A stretch of DNA of 7,512 nucleotides from Lachnospiraceae bacterium UBA7598 (GCA_002474415.1 DLQV01000278.1:2974-10485), one strand, 5' to 3'; counted from the stretch's first letter, positions 1 to 6,565 are shown. The notes: generated by a model not told the origin, from the letters alone. Made by a program: numbers and translations.

Positions 1-666
1 CACATCCTCGATACTGTCAAGTGCTTCGTCATAGTTATCAATATAAACAAGTGCCGATACCTGCTTCTGTTCCAGATTCTCCTGCTTGCAATGCTGCAAT
101 TCGGTCTCATCAAACAGATACAACGCCGTCAAGAATTCATCGGAATCCTTCACGTCAATTTCCTTACTCTCCTCCATGATATCGTCAAAATAAATACGAT
201 TCAGGGAAATACGGAAAATGCGCTCTTTTTTTTCGATTGTTATATTCTGTACATTCTCATGTTTCTGAAGAAATTCACGGGTGATATTGGAAAAAAGGGT
301 TGTAATTGATTTGTGGTAATTTCTCCCTACCCCCGTCAGCTCGGAAAAACGTTCATTCACCCACAGAATTTTTCCCGTATAATCCAGCAGCGCATATGGA
401 ATTTCAAACTCATTCAAAAGCTTTTTCTGAACCGTTGCATACTGTGTGGCAAAATTGATGATCTCATTTGCAAGCCGCGGTCTGGTATTATAATACAGTC
501 CCAGTTCCAGTACAAAATAGACAGCAATAAATATGGTCAGCACAATTCCGGCTGTCACATCATAAAAATAAAGCCCCACATCTGCGAGTGCCATTGGGAT
601 CGTCAGCCACAACGGCCAACAGAGATACGATCTCAATTTTCCCTTAAATCGAACCTTTGATTTCAT
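1..666 (-). CDS. gdpP: GdpP c-di-AMP phosphodiesterase, N-terminal part (cut by left edge)
   Basis: GdpP (YybT) is a membrane phosphodiesterase that hydrolyses cyclic di-AMP to pApA, lowering this second messenger of osmotic, potassium and cell-wall balance. Seen here: 222 codons open to the left edge. Two membrane segments lie at about residues 15-34 and 39-58. A PAS domain begins near residue 87 (EIPYALLDYTGKILWVNERF) and is followed by a charged insertion at about 160-176. The start of the degenerate GGDEF domain (SALVYIDNYDEALDSIEDV) begins at about residue 204; the IDNYDE motif is very typical of GdpP. The catalytic DHH/DHHA1 half is outside the window, so activity cannot be judged. The ATG at 666 follows AGGAG with a 5-base spacer. 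Family members run about 650-680 residues, so roughly a third is visible. It has its own promoter and is separated from the upstream operon by a terminator. Confidence 0.93.
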   Translation of the reverse strand, partial: MKSKVRFKGKLRSYLCWPLWLTIPMALADVGLYFYDVTAGIVLTIFIAVYFVLELGLYYNTRPRLANEIINFATQYATVQKKLLNEFEIPYALLDYTGKILWVNERFSELTGVGRNYHKSITTLFSNITREFLQKHENVQNITIEKKERIFRISLNRIYFDDIMEESKEIDVKDSDEFLTALYLFDETELQHCKQENLEQKQVSALVYIDNYDEALDSIEDV

Positions 667-736
667 TTATTCTCCTGTTCTTTCCACATCATGCAATCAC
701 TCATCTGTGGAATATGCTCCCGCATCAATAATCTAT

Positions 737-765
737 AGTATACCATTTTCCTTCTGCAAAATAAA
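737..765 (-). promoter_or_regulatory. Promoter of gdpP, extended -10
   Basis: On the minus strand TATACT (742-737) is preceded by TGG, giving an extended -10 (TG-N-TATACT). A weak -35, TTTATT (765-760), lies 17 bases upstream. The predicted start site is near position 730, giving a leader of about 65 bases before the gdpP ATG. An extended -10 often compensates for a poor -35, as here. Predicted from sequence only. Confidence 0.6.
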
Positions 766-780
766 GACTTTCCTAATATA

Positions 781-813
781 ACAAAAACTGCCCCACTTTC
801 ATGGAGCAGTTTT
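781..813 (-). terminator. Rho-independent terminator after the SPFH gene
   Basis: Read on the minus strand, AAAACTGCTCCA (813-802), a 6-base loop and TGGGGCAGTTTT (795-784) form a 12-bp stem, running into TTTTTGTT. The one imperfect pair (792 with 805) is a G-U wobble in minus-strand RNA but a C-A mismatch in plus-strand RNA, which supports use on the minus strand. It lies 29 bases past the SPFH stop codon and just upstream of the gdpP promoter, so it insulates gdpP from the operon. Confidence 0.87.
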
Positions 814-842
814 AAAAAATTCATTTTTCGGAAATCTCTGTA

Positions 843-1763
843 TTAGTCTTCTTTTGCAATTTCCACAATGGATTTGCTCAGTCCTGCAATCCCCTGAATA
901 TCCGATGGGATAATAATCTTGGTTGCCTGGCCGTCTGCTGCCTTAGCAAATGCTTCCAGACTCTTAATCTGAAGTACAGCATTATCCGGAGCAGCTTCTT
1001 TGAGCATACGGAGACCATCTGCATTGGCCTGCTGAATCTTTAATGTAGCCTCTGCCTGACCTTCTGCCTCTTTGATGGTTGCTTCCTTCTGTGCCTCGGC
1101 ACGCAGGATTGCGGCCTGCTTTTCAGCCTCTGCATCGAGAATTGCAGACTCCTTATTTCCTTCTGCAACCAGAATCGTAGATTTTTTCTCACCTTCTGCA
1201 CGCAGAATTGCTTCCCGTCGTTCACGTTCTGCCTTCATCTGTTTCTCCATGGCATCCTGAATTGCCTTTGGTGGAATGATGTTCTTTAACTCCACTCGAT
1301 TTACTTTAATACCCCAGGGATCCGTTGCCACATCCAAAGTTGAACGCATCTTGGTGTTGATTGTCTCACGGGATGTCAGTGTCTCATCCAATTCCAGATC
1401 ACCAATGATATTACGAAGCGTTGTAGCCGTCAGATTTTCAATTGCCATGATCGGATTCTCTACCCCATATGCATACAGCTTTGGATCTGTAATCTGAAAA
1501 TATACAACCGTATCAATCTGCATCGTTACGTTATCTTTTGTAATTACCGGCTGTGGTGGGAAATCAACCACCTGCTCCTTCAACAAAACTCTCTTTGCAA
1601 TACGATCAATAAACGGCACTTTAAAATGCAGTCCAACCGACCATGTCGTAAGATACCCTCCAAGACGCTCCACAACTACTGCATGTGCCTGTGGAACAAT
1701 GTTCACACAGTTCACAATGACAATCAATGCAATGATCACTACAATGATAATCGCAACAAACAT
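843..1763 (-). CDS. SPFH/stomatin-family membrane protein (QmcA/YbbK-like)
   Basis: A 306-residue SPFH protein, anchored in the membrane by one N-terminal segment (about residues 3-20). SPFH proteins form large oligomeric cages that organise membrane microdomains and modulate partner proteins or proteases. The SPFH/PHB domain spans about 21-180 with hallmark stretches VVVERLGGY, VPFIDRI, VITKDNVTMQID, TTLRNIIGDLELDETLTSRE and WGIKVNRVELKNIIPP. A charged Ala/Glu/Lys-rich coiled coil follows at about 175-250, containing five 11-residue repeats. A conserved C-terminal part (SLEAFAKAADGQATKIIIPSD) ends the protein, so it looks complete. AAAGGAGGA lies 7 bases before the ATG. It is the last gene of the operon, 18 bp after NfeD, its usual partner; the terminator follows. 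The best family match is the QmcA (YbbK) branch, not FloT. The exact partner and role are unknown. Confidence 0.93.
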   Translation of the reverse strand: MFVAIIIVVIIALIVIVNCVNIVPQAHAVVVERLGGYLTTWSVGLHFKVPFIDRIAKRVLLKEQVVDFPPQPVITKDNVTMQIDTVVYFQITDPKLYAYGVENPIMAIENLTATTLRNIIGDLELDETLTSRETINTKMRSTLDVATDPWGIKVNRVELKNIIPPKAIQDAMEKQMKAERERREAILRAEGEKKSTILVAEGNKESAILDAEAEKQAAILRAEAQKEATIKEAEGQAEATLKIQQANADGLRMLKEAAPDNAVLQIKSLEAFAKAADGQATKIIIPSDIQGIAGLSKSIVEIAKED

Positions 1764-1781
1764 AACTTTTTCCTCCTTTAC

Positions 1782-2243
1782 CTATACCTTTTCTACTATA
1801 AGTTTGACACCACTGATTGCCAGAATTTTTGCTTCTTCTCCCGGTTCAATGATCTCATTATCATTACGGGTACGCACCGTCCACTCCTGTCCGTGAACAA
1901 CTGCCATCCCGGTCTGATCCATATTACTGACACGTTCGGAAATCCGAATAATTTCCCCTACCAGACTGTCTGCATTGGTTCTCTGCATTTTGGAATTTAC
2001 ATATTTACGGGCCCACGGTCTGGTTGCTGCAAGCAAAAGAATGGATACCCCTAAAAACACAAGGAACTGAACAATTGGATTCGCTCCGGCCATTGCTGTG
2101 ATTAAGGCGGCAAGAGTACCTGCCGCAAACCATATGGAAGTCAGTCCAATGGTTGCAAGTTCACCCAAAACAAATACAATCAAAAGTATGATCCATAAAA
2201 GCTCATATGGATTCATTGTACTGATAAATGTCACTCCTGTCAT
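1782..2243 (-). CDS. Short NfeD family membrane protein
   Basis: A 153-residue short-form NfeD protein (the class without the ClpP-like protease domain), normally encoded next to an SPFH protein and thought to act with it in the membrane. Membrane segments lie at about residues 13-33, 36-53 and 57-74. A soluble C-terminal OB-fold domain follows at about 90-153, with the family signatures TNADSLVGE, TGMAVVHGQEW and IEPGEEAKILAISGVKLIVE. I place the start at the ATG at 2243, because GGGAG lies 5 bases upstream. The frame is open to an ATG at 2306, but that would overlap the kinase gene by 35 bases and add a polar 21-residue N-terminus atypical of the family. With this start, 28 bp separate it from the kinase stop codon. 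It is complete and ordinary in length for the short class. The family call is firm; the molecular function is not settled. Confidence 0.9.
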   Translation of the reverse strand: MTGVTFISTMNPYELLWIILLIVFVLGELATIGLTSIWFAAGTLAALITAMAGANPIVQFLVFLGVSILLLAATRPWARKYVNSKMQRTNADSLVGEIIRISERVSNMDQTGMAVVHGQEWTVRTRNDNEIIEPGEEAKILAISGVKLIVEKV

Positions 2244-2246
2244 AGT

Positions 2247-2255
2247 CTCTCCCTC
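2247..2255 (-). promoter_or_regulatory. Ribosome site that decides the NfeD start
   Basis: On the minus strand GAGGGAGAG precedes the ATG at 2243, with the GGGAG core 5 bases away. It falls in the gap between the kinase stop and NfeD, and argues against the longer frame starting at 2306. Confidence 0.6.
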
Positions 2256-2271
2256 TTTTTGACTCTTTATT

Positions 2272-3498
2272 TCACTCTGTTGAATTTTTGCTGACCGCAC
2301 CGGCATTTTCCATACGAATCACAAACGCTTTGGCAAACCCGGCTGCTTTGGCATAATGCTGGATCTGCGGCTGCTGCACCAGTTTTAAATTCCATCCATG
2401 CATCTGTGCTATTTTTGACACGATAGAAAGTCCCAGTCCGCTTCTTCCATCGCTCACCCGTGCCTTATCCCCACGTGTAAAAGGATCAAACAAATGCTGC
2501 GCCTGCTCCTCCGGAATCAAAGTCCCACTATCTGCAACCAATACATAAATTCGTTCCAGATCCCTATAAGCAAATAGTCCGATTCTTGTTTCCTTTGGAT
2601 TGTGCTGCATGGCATTTGTCAAAAGATTTGTAATCACTCTGGATAACTGAAGTTCATCCGCGCAAATGGATATCGGTTCCTCCGGAATGTCCGCTATAAG
2701 TGTCATTCCTGCTTCTTCCATTTCCGCATACAGCATAGCTGCATTTTCTCTGAGCAATTCACACAAATCCAGCGTTTTGCAATTTAATACAAATCCTTCA
2801 CTATCCAGCTTTACATATTCAAACAACAGATTAATCAGATTTCCAATCCTCACAGATTTATTCTGAATGGCATCAAGATATTCCTGCTGTTTTTCCGGTT
2901 CCTGTACCATATGATCTGCCAGTGCCCTGGCATAACCGGAAACGGTCGTAACCGGAGTCCGTAGATCATGTGCAATATCGGAAAGCATCAGATTCCGCTT
3001 CCGGTCAAATTCTTTCTGTTGTTGTTCGCGCTCCTCCTGGATCTGATGAAATTCTGCTATCACGATCCGCGCGAATGTTATCGCCCCTAAGATATAAGGA
3101 AGCAGCATGCACACCATCAATAACATAAGGATCAGAAACAGCAATATTGCTTCCCATCCCTTCATCTCCTGTATAACAACGGAGCTTCTCGTGGCCGGAA
3201 GTGCATTGCCCAGCCACTCCTGTAACCGTTCCCCGGTCCACTGCATCATTCCCTGCAGCGGTGATGGCAAAAGCATCCGGACGGCATTTACGATCAGCAA
3301 TAACAAAACACATACAATAAAAATAAACAGATCCGTCTTTCCAACCGATGACTGCCGCTGGTAATTCGGGAAAAAAACCTTCATTACCACTGGCATGATC
3401 GCCTGACTGATCACAAAACTGATCAGCGACTGTGCAATCGTTACCAGAACAAGAATATATATAAACCGTTTGATCAAAAATGCCTGTAAATCACGCAT
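2272..3498 (-). CDS. Membrane sensor histidine kinase (VanS/PhoR-like HisKA class)
   Basis: A 408-residue sensor kinase that should autophosphorylate on histidine and pass the phosphate to the regulator encoded just upstream. Hydrophobic segments lie at about residues 11-38, 57-77 and 117-147, with a loop of about 40 residues between the last two. The HisKA domain holds the H-box SDIAHDLRTPVTT, with the predicted phospho-acceptor His177. The ATPase domain has an N box (NLLTNAMQHN, 291-300), G1 (VADSG, 321-325), F box (FDPF, 337-340) and G2 (GRSGLGLSIV, 351-360), so all catalytic motifs are present. There is no room for a full HAMP domain: only about 29 residues (148-176), charged and probably helical, link membrane to H-box. 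It starts 2 bp after the regulator stop, with GGAG of its ribosome site inside the end of that gene, so translation is probably coupled. The signal sensed is unknown. Confidence 0.92.
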   Translation of the reverse strand: MRDLQAFLIKRFIYILVLVTIAQSLISFVISQAIMPVVMKVFFPNYQRQSSVGKTDLFIFIVCVLLLLIVNAVRMLLPSPLQGMMQWTGERLQEWLGNALPATRSSVVIQEMKGWEAILLFLILMLLMVCMLLPYILGAITFARIVIAEFHQIQEEREQQQKEFDRKRNLMLSDIAHDLRTPVTTVSGYARALADHMVQEPEKQQEYLDAIQNKSVRIGNLINLLFEYVKLDSEGFVLNCKTLDLCELLRENAAMLYAEMEEAGMTLIADIPEEPISICADELQLSRVITNLLTNAMQHNPKETRIGLFAYRDLERIYVLVADSGTLIPEEQAQHLFDPFTRGDKARVSDGRSGLGLSIVSKIAQMHGWNLKLVQQPQIQHYAKAAGFAKAFVIRMENAGAVSKNSTE

Positions 3499-3500
3499 TG

Positions 3501-4184
3501 CTATTTCTCCAGTCGATAGCCTAACCCCCGGATGGTGCGAATGTAAGCGGCGGGATCTTCATCAAGTTTTGCCCTGAGCTTACTAATGCAGACCATAATA
3601 TTATTATCTGCAACCACATAGGTGTCACCCCATCCCTGTTCATAGATCTGTTGCTTGGTAAACACTTTTCCCGGATGTTTCATAAATAACTCCATGATCC
3701 GGTACTCTACCGAAGTCAATTCAATCGGTTCTCCATTTTTTCTGAGCACACATCCTTCCGGATCCAGCTCCAAATCCCGGACTGCCAATAGATCTGATGA
3801 TGATTCCGCTGTTCCCAATGCATAAAACCGACGGATATTGGAATTGACGCGTGCTACTGCCTCCAGCGGATTGAACGGTTTTGCCAGATAATCATCCGCT
3901 CCGAGATTTAACCCCAGAATTTTCTCGGAATCTGCATTCTTTGCAGATAAGATCATGACGGGAATATTACTTGTCTTTCGCAGTTCCTGCAATACATGAT
4001 ATCCGTCTACCTCTGGCATCATAATATCCAGCAGACACAGATCCACATGTTCTTTTTTTAACAGATCCAATGCCTGTTTTCCATTTTCCGCCTCAATAAT
4101 CTGATAATTTTCATTCTCCAGATACAGCCGGAGAAGTGTTCGTATCTCCGGCTCATCGTCTGCAATTAAAATTGTATAATTCAT
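3501..4184 (-). CDS. OmpR/PhoB-family response regulator (VanR-like)
   Basis: A 227-residue DNA-binding response regulator. The receiver domain (about 1-120) carries the acidic pair Asp9/Asp10, the phospho-acceptor Asp53 in CLLDIMMPEVDG, Ser80 at the Thr/Ser switch position, Tyr99 and the conserved Lys102 in YLAKPF, so it should be phosphorylatable. The winged-helix output domain (about 132-227) ends with the typical IRTIRGLGYRLEK. Overall it resembles the VanR branch of the family (judged from remembered sequences), which does not imply glycopeptide resistance: no van enzymes are here. Its ATG overlaps the DUF975 stop codon in an ATGA arrangement, with AGGAG just upstream, and the kinase follows after 2 bp. 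Full length, no missing residue. A matching direct-repeat operator lies in front of the operon, so autoregulation is likely (inference). Confidence 0.94.
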   Translation of the reverse strand: MNYTILIADDEPEIRTLLRLYLENENYQIIEAENGKQALDLLKKEHVDLCLLDIMMPEVDGYHVLQELRKTSNIPVMILSAKNADSEKILGLNLGADDYLAKPFNPLEAVARVNSNIRRFYALGTAESSSDLLAVRDLELDPEGCVLRKNGEPIELTSVEYRIMELFMKHPGKVFTKQQIYEQGWGDTYVVADNNIMVCISKLRAKLDEDPAAYIRTIRGLGYRLEK

Positions 4185-5059
4185 ACATTCTCCTGCTGGA
4201 AAGGTGAATTTGTCGAATCAGCCTGCTGTGTAAATCCATTAGAACCAGCTGGATTTGCATAACACAGTGCCTCATACAGTGCGGCATGTGTTGCATTCAC
4301 ATATGGTGATACATAAAAGATTGCAAGAATTCCAAGTGTCAGTCCAGATAAAATGTACCATCCGATAAATGACAGATCCAGAACAAATGCTTTCCATTTC
4401 TGTCCCTGCATCATACGCTTACTTTCCGCAAATGCCTGCTCTTTGGTCATCTGTGGGTTATCTGCCAGAAGGTATGGGATCATCATATATTCATATGCTT
4501 TCACAATACCCGGAATGACAAAAAGCAATGACCATAAAACAGTAAACAGATCACGGAAAAACATTGTCTTTGCAACATTCTTGTAATTATTGTCAAATCC
4601 ATATCCAATGTTTCCAATCTGTGCCGGCTCGTTTAAGTTGCGAATAAAGAATCTTCTACATCCGACCTCAAACGGATTGACAATAAATACATCGATCAAA
4701 ACTGCGATAACAAAGATTACAAGAAAAACCAGAAGGAAAATACCAGCTGCAATTACAACCGCCATAACGCCTCCGGCTGCCCCCATATTTCCTGCGCTCA
4801 GTCCATCCTTAAATCCATCTTCAAGTCCGGCCTCAAAATCTCCCAGTGTATCATCATCCCAATTATCATCACTGCTGTAAGAACTGCTGGCCTGATTATC
4901 TGACCCATGTAAAGAACTTGTTGCACTGCTGACGCTGCTCGAAGCAGCTCCGCTTCCTCCGGCAATCAGTGTCAGCAACAGACTGATCAAAATACATTTC
5001 CAATAATTCCGTTTAAAAGCTACTTTCGCTCTTCCCTTTAATTGTGCGCGACTCCACAT
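4181..5059 (-). CDS. DUF975 family multi-pass membrane protein
   Basis: A 292-residue integral membrane protein of the DUF975 family; its function is not known. Recognised by the N-terminal WSRAQLKGRAKVAFKRNYW, then NPFEVGCRRFFIRNL, LLFVIPGIVKAYEYMMIPYL, LADNP, a SKRMMQGQKWKAFVLDLSF stretch and YVSPYVNATHAALYEAL. Hydrophobic segments (numbered from this start) lie at about 23-40, 99-128, 170-190 and 227-250. Between the first two is an insertion at about 39-95 rich in Ser, Asp and Gly, and the C-terminus is a polar Gln/Ser/Asn tail. I choose the ATG at 5059: GGAGG lies 8 bases before it, while the in-frame ATG at 5074 has its nearest purine run almost touching it, and family members begin MW-RAxLK. 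It is the first gene of the operon; its stop overlaps the regulator start, so it probably belongs to that regulatory unit. Confidence 0.88.
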   Translation of the reverse strand: MWSRAQLKGRAKVAFKRNYWKCILISLLLTLIAGGSGAASSSVSSATSSLHGSDNQASSSYSSDDNWDDDTLGDFEAGLEDGFKDGLSAGNMGAAGGVMAVVIAAGIFLLVFLVIFVIAVLIDVFIVNPFEVGCRRFFIRNLNEPAQIGNIGYGFDNNYKNVAKTMFFRDLFTVLWSLLFVIPGIVKAYEYMMIPYLLADNPQMTKEQAFAESKRMMQGQKWKAFVLDLSFIGWYILSGLTLGILAIFYVSPYVNATHAALYEALCYANPAGSNGFTQQADSTNSPFQQENV

Positions 5060-5067
5060 ATCAAATT

Positions 5068-5072
5068 CCTCC
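5068..5072 (-). promoter_or_regulatory. Ribosome site that decides the DUF975 start
   Basis: GGAGG on the minus strand, 8 bases before the ATG at 5059. The alternative ATG at 5074 lies 5' of this site and would leave it unused inside the coding region. Confidence 0.7.
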
Positions 5073-5091
5073 ATTTCCTTTTGATGGTATC

Positions 5092-5146
5092 ATCATAGCA
5101 CCAAATCCTTATCCTAAAAATCGCTGCACCTTAACGTTACCTTAAC
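5092..5146 (-). promoter_or_regulatory. Operon promoter with predicted response-regulator operator
   Basis: On the minus strand -10 TATGAT (5097-5092) has only TTTTTA (5120-5115) at the -35 position, 17 bases upstream. Farther up are two exact copies of GTTAAGGT (5146-5139 and 5135-5128) with an 11-bp period. With TATGAT at -12 to -7, the repeats cover about -61 to -43, the usual place for an OmpR/PhoB-family activator working at a promoter with a poor -35. The natural candidate is the regulator encoded by the second gene of this operon. Seen: repeats, spacing and -10. Inferred: which protein binds. Confidence 0.65.
5128..5146 (-). repeat. Perfect 8-bp direct repeat, 11-bp period
   Basis: GTTAAGGT-N3-GTTAAGGT on the minus strand (ACCTTAAC at 5128-5135 and 5139-5146 on the plus strand). 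Spacing of one helical turn puts both half-sites on the same DNA face, as for tandem dimers of winged-helix response regulators. It starts only 9 bp past the NCS2 permease stop codon. Confidence 0.85.
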
Positions 5147-5155
5147 AATATATAT

Positions 5156-6565
5156 TTAGTTTGCCTGTTTTTTCTTTGGCAAAAGAAGACTCAGCAGAAG
5201 GGAAACAACAAATACTCCTGCCACGGCATTTCCATTGAAAATATCTCCCACTTCTTTTGGAAATGCGGAAAAGAAGTTTCCGGATGTCTGTGTCAGACCA
5301 ACTCCGATACAAAAGGAAAGGGAAACAATGATCATTGTGCGGTCATTGAATTCGCAATTTTTCAACATTTTGATTCCCTCATACATGATCGAACCAAACA
5401 TCATAACGGTACATCCGCCAAGTACTGCCTGCGGCAGAGAGTTAAAAAACGCTCCGAGAGGCGGAAACAAAGAAGCAAGAATTAAAATCAGTGCTCCGAT
5501 AAAGATCGTAAACCGGTTGATCACCCTTGTCATGGTAACCAGTCCGACATTCTGGCTGAATGAAGTCAGCGGCAGACATCCAAAGCATCCGGAAATCGCA
5601 CTGGAAAATCCATCCACAGCAAGTGATCCCTGCAATTCTTCCATTTTGAGATCACGTCCAAGTGCTCCGGTACATACAGCAGTTGTCGCGCCGGTTGTCT
5701 CTGCTGCGGAAACCAGAAAGACAATTGCAATCGTAAAAAAGGCTCCGAGATTAAACACCGGCTTGTGGCTGGTAAAAAATACGAGCTTTGGAATGCTGAA
5801 AAAACCTACCTGGTCAATGGTCTCCTGGATTCCAGAGAAATCTACCATGGGTGCAATTCCCGCAACCGTAAATATAATAGAAAGAACATATCCGAAAATA
5901 AGACCTACCAGAATATTCAGATTTTTATAAACTCCTTTTAACACATATCTCGACACCAGACACACGATAAGTGTCAAAGCACCTACCAGCAGATGATACC
6001 ATGCACCGAAATCTTTTACGCCGCTTCCGCCTCCCCAGGAATCCATTCCTACAGATAATAAAGATAATCCTATGGCAATTACCACGCACGCAGATACGAC
6101 CGGGGTCAGAAAACGCTTCCAGTATTTTGCGCTTAATCCTACCAGCCCCTCAAAAATACCACCGAGAATGACAGCTCCGATCATTCCCTCATATCCAAGA
6201 TCCGGATTCGTACATATGATCAGCAGACTTCCAAGAAATGTAAAACTGACTCCCATTACGATCGGCAGTTTCGAGCCAATTTTCCAGATCGGATATAACT
6301 GCATGCAGGTTCCGATTCCCGCAGCAAACATCGCGCACTGCAAAATCTGTGTGATTTCTGCTGCCGTAAGATGCTCTCCACTTCCGCGGACCAATGCCGC
6401 GCTGCAGACAATCAGTACCGGTGCAAGGTTTGCCACAAACATGGCAAGCACATGCTGAAGACCAAACGGAATTGCCTTTCGAAGCGGTACTCTTCCGTTG
6501 AGTTTATAAATATTTGCCGTACTCACGGTTGAAACTTTTTCTTCTTTATTATTACTGTTTTCCAT
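5156..6565 (-). CDS. NCS2-family nucleobase permease (xanthine/urate type)
   Basis: A 469-residue membrane transporter of the nucleobase-cation symporter-2 family, importing a purine base, probably xanthine or uric acid, with protons. Family marks (numbered from this start): FGLQHVLAMF in the first segment with His38; AAETTGATTAVCTGALGRDL with Glu289 (the ExxG motif); Asp318 in LAVDGFSSAISGCFGCLPLTSF; and SFSQNVGLVTMTRV with Gln338, Asn339 and the NxG motif, all in the substrate-binding region. Many hydrophobic segments fit the usual 14-helix fold, ending in LLLPKKKQAN. The start is the ATG at 6565: AGGAAAGGG lies 8 bases upstream, and the longer frame from 6616 would begin inside the promoter -10. 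Asn-Val-Gly favours xanthine/urate over uracil transporters, but the exact substrate is not certain. No purine-salvage or urate gene is adjacent. Transcribed divergently from putP. Confidence 0.9.
   Translation of the reverse strand: MENSNNKEEKVSTVSTANIYKLNGRVPLRKAIPFGLQHVLAMFVANLAPVLIVCSAALVRGSGEHLTAAEITQILQCAMFAAGIGTCMQLYPIWKIGSKLPIVMGVSFTFLGSLLIICTNPDLGYEGMIGAVILGGIFEGLVGLSAKYWKRFLTPVVSACVVIAIGLSLLSVGMDSWGGGSGVKDFGAWYHLLVGALTLIVCLVSRYVLKGVYKNLNILVGLIFGYVLSIIFTVAGIAPMVDFSGIQETIDQVGFFSIPKLVFFTSHKPVFNLGAFFTIAIVFLVSAAETTGATTAVCTGALGRDLKMEELQGSLAVDGFSSAISGCFGCLPLTSFSQNVGLVTMTRVINRFTIFIGALILILASLFPPLGAFFNSLPQAVLGGCTVMMFGSIMYEGIKMLKNCEFNDRTMIIVSLSFCIGVGLTQTSGNFFSAFPKEVGDIFNGNAVAGVFVVSLLLSLLLPKKKQAN

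Larger units (their letters stand above)
784..5097 (-). other. Predicted operon: DUF975 - regulator - kinase - NfeD - SPFH
   Basis: Five genes on one strand with junctions of 4 bp overlap, 2 bp, 28 bp and 18 bp. A promoter precedes the first gene, the only clear rho-independent terminator follows the last, and I see no convincing internal promoter or terminator. Co-transcription is therefore the simplest reading. Read-through from the NCS2 permease upstream is possible, because no terminator hairpin was found in the 96-bp gap before DUF975. Confidence 0.83.

Noticed and set aside
91..660. Two plus-strand open frames (91-309 and 313-660)
   Set aside because: Both are antisense to gdpP, whose minus-strand frame runs unbroken through the region with clear PAS and membrane features.
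1050..1214. DNA tandem repeat of about 33 bp, possibly a minisatellite or CRISPR-like array
   Set aside because: The repeats are degenerate at DNA level and explained by the 11-residue coiled-coil units of the SPFH protein.
1626..2054. Plus-strand open frame of 142 codons across the SPFH/NfeD junction
   Set aside because: It is antisense to two recognised genes and its translation is low-complexity and unlike any family I know.
3501..4184. VanR/VanS-like pair as a glycopeptide-resistance locus
   Set aside because: No vanH, ligase, vanX or vanY-type gene is present. The resemblance is at family level, and the neighbours are DUF975, NfeD and SPFH genes.
5235..5930. Plus-strand open frame of 231 codons opposite the NCS2 permease
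   Set aside because: It lies wholly inside a well-supported minus-strand transporter, has a Pro/Arg/Lys-rich sequence with no family likeness, and I see no ribosome site. It is a shadow frame.
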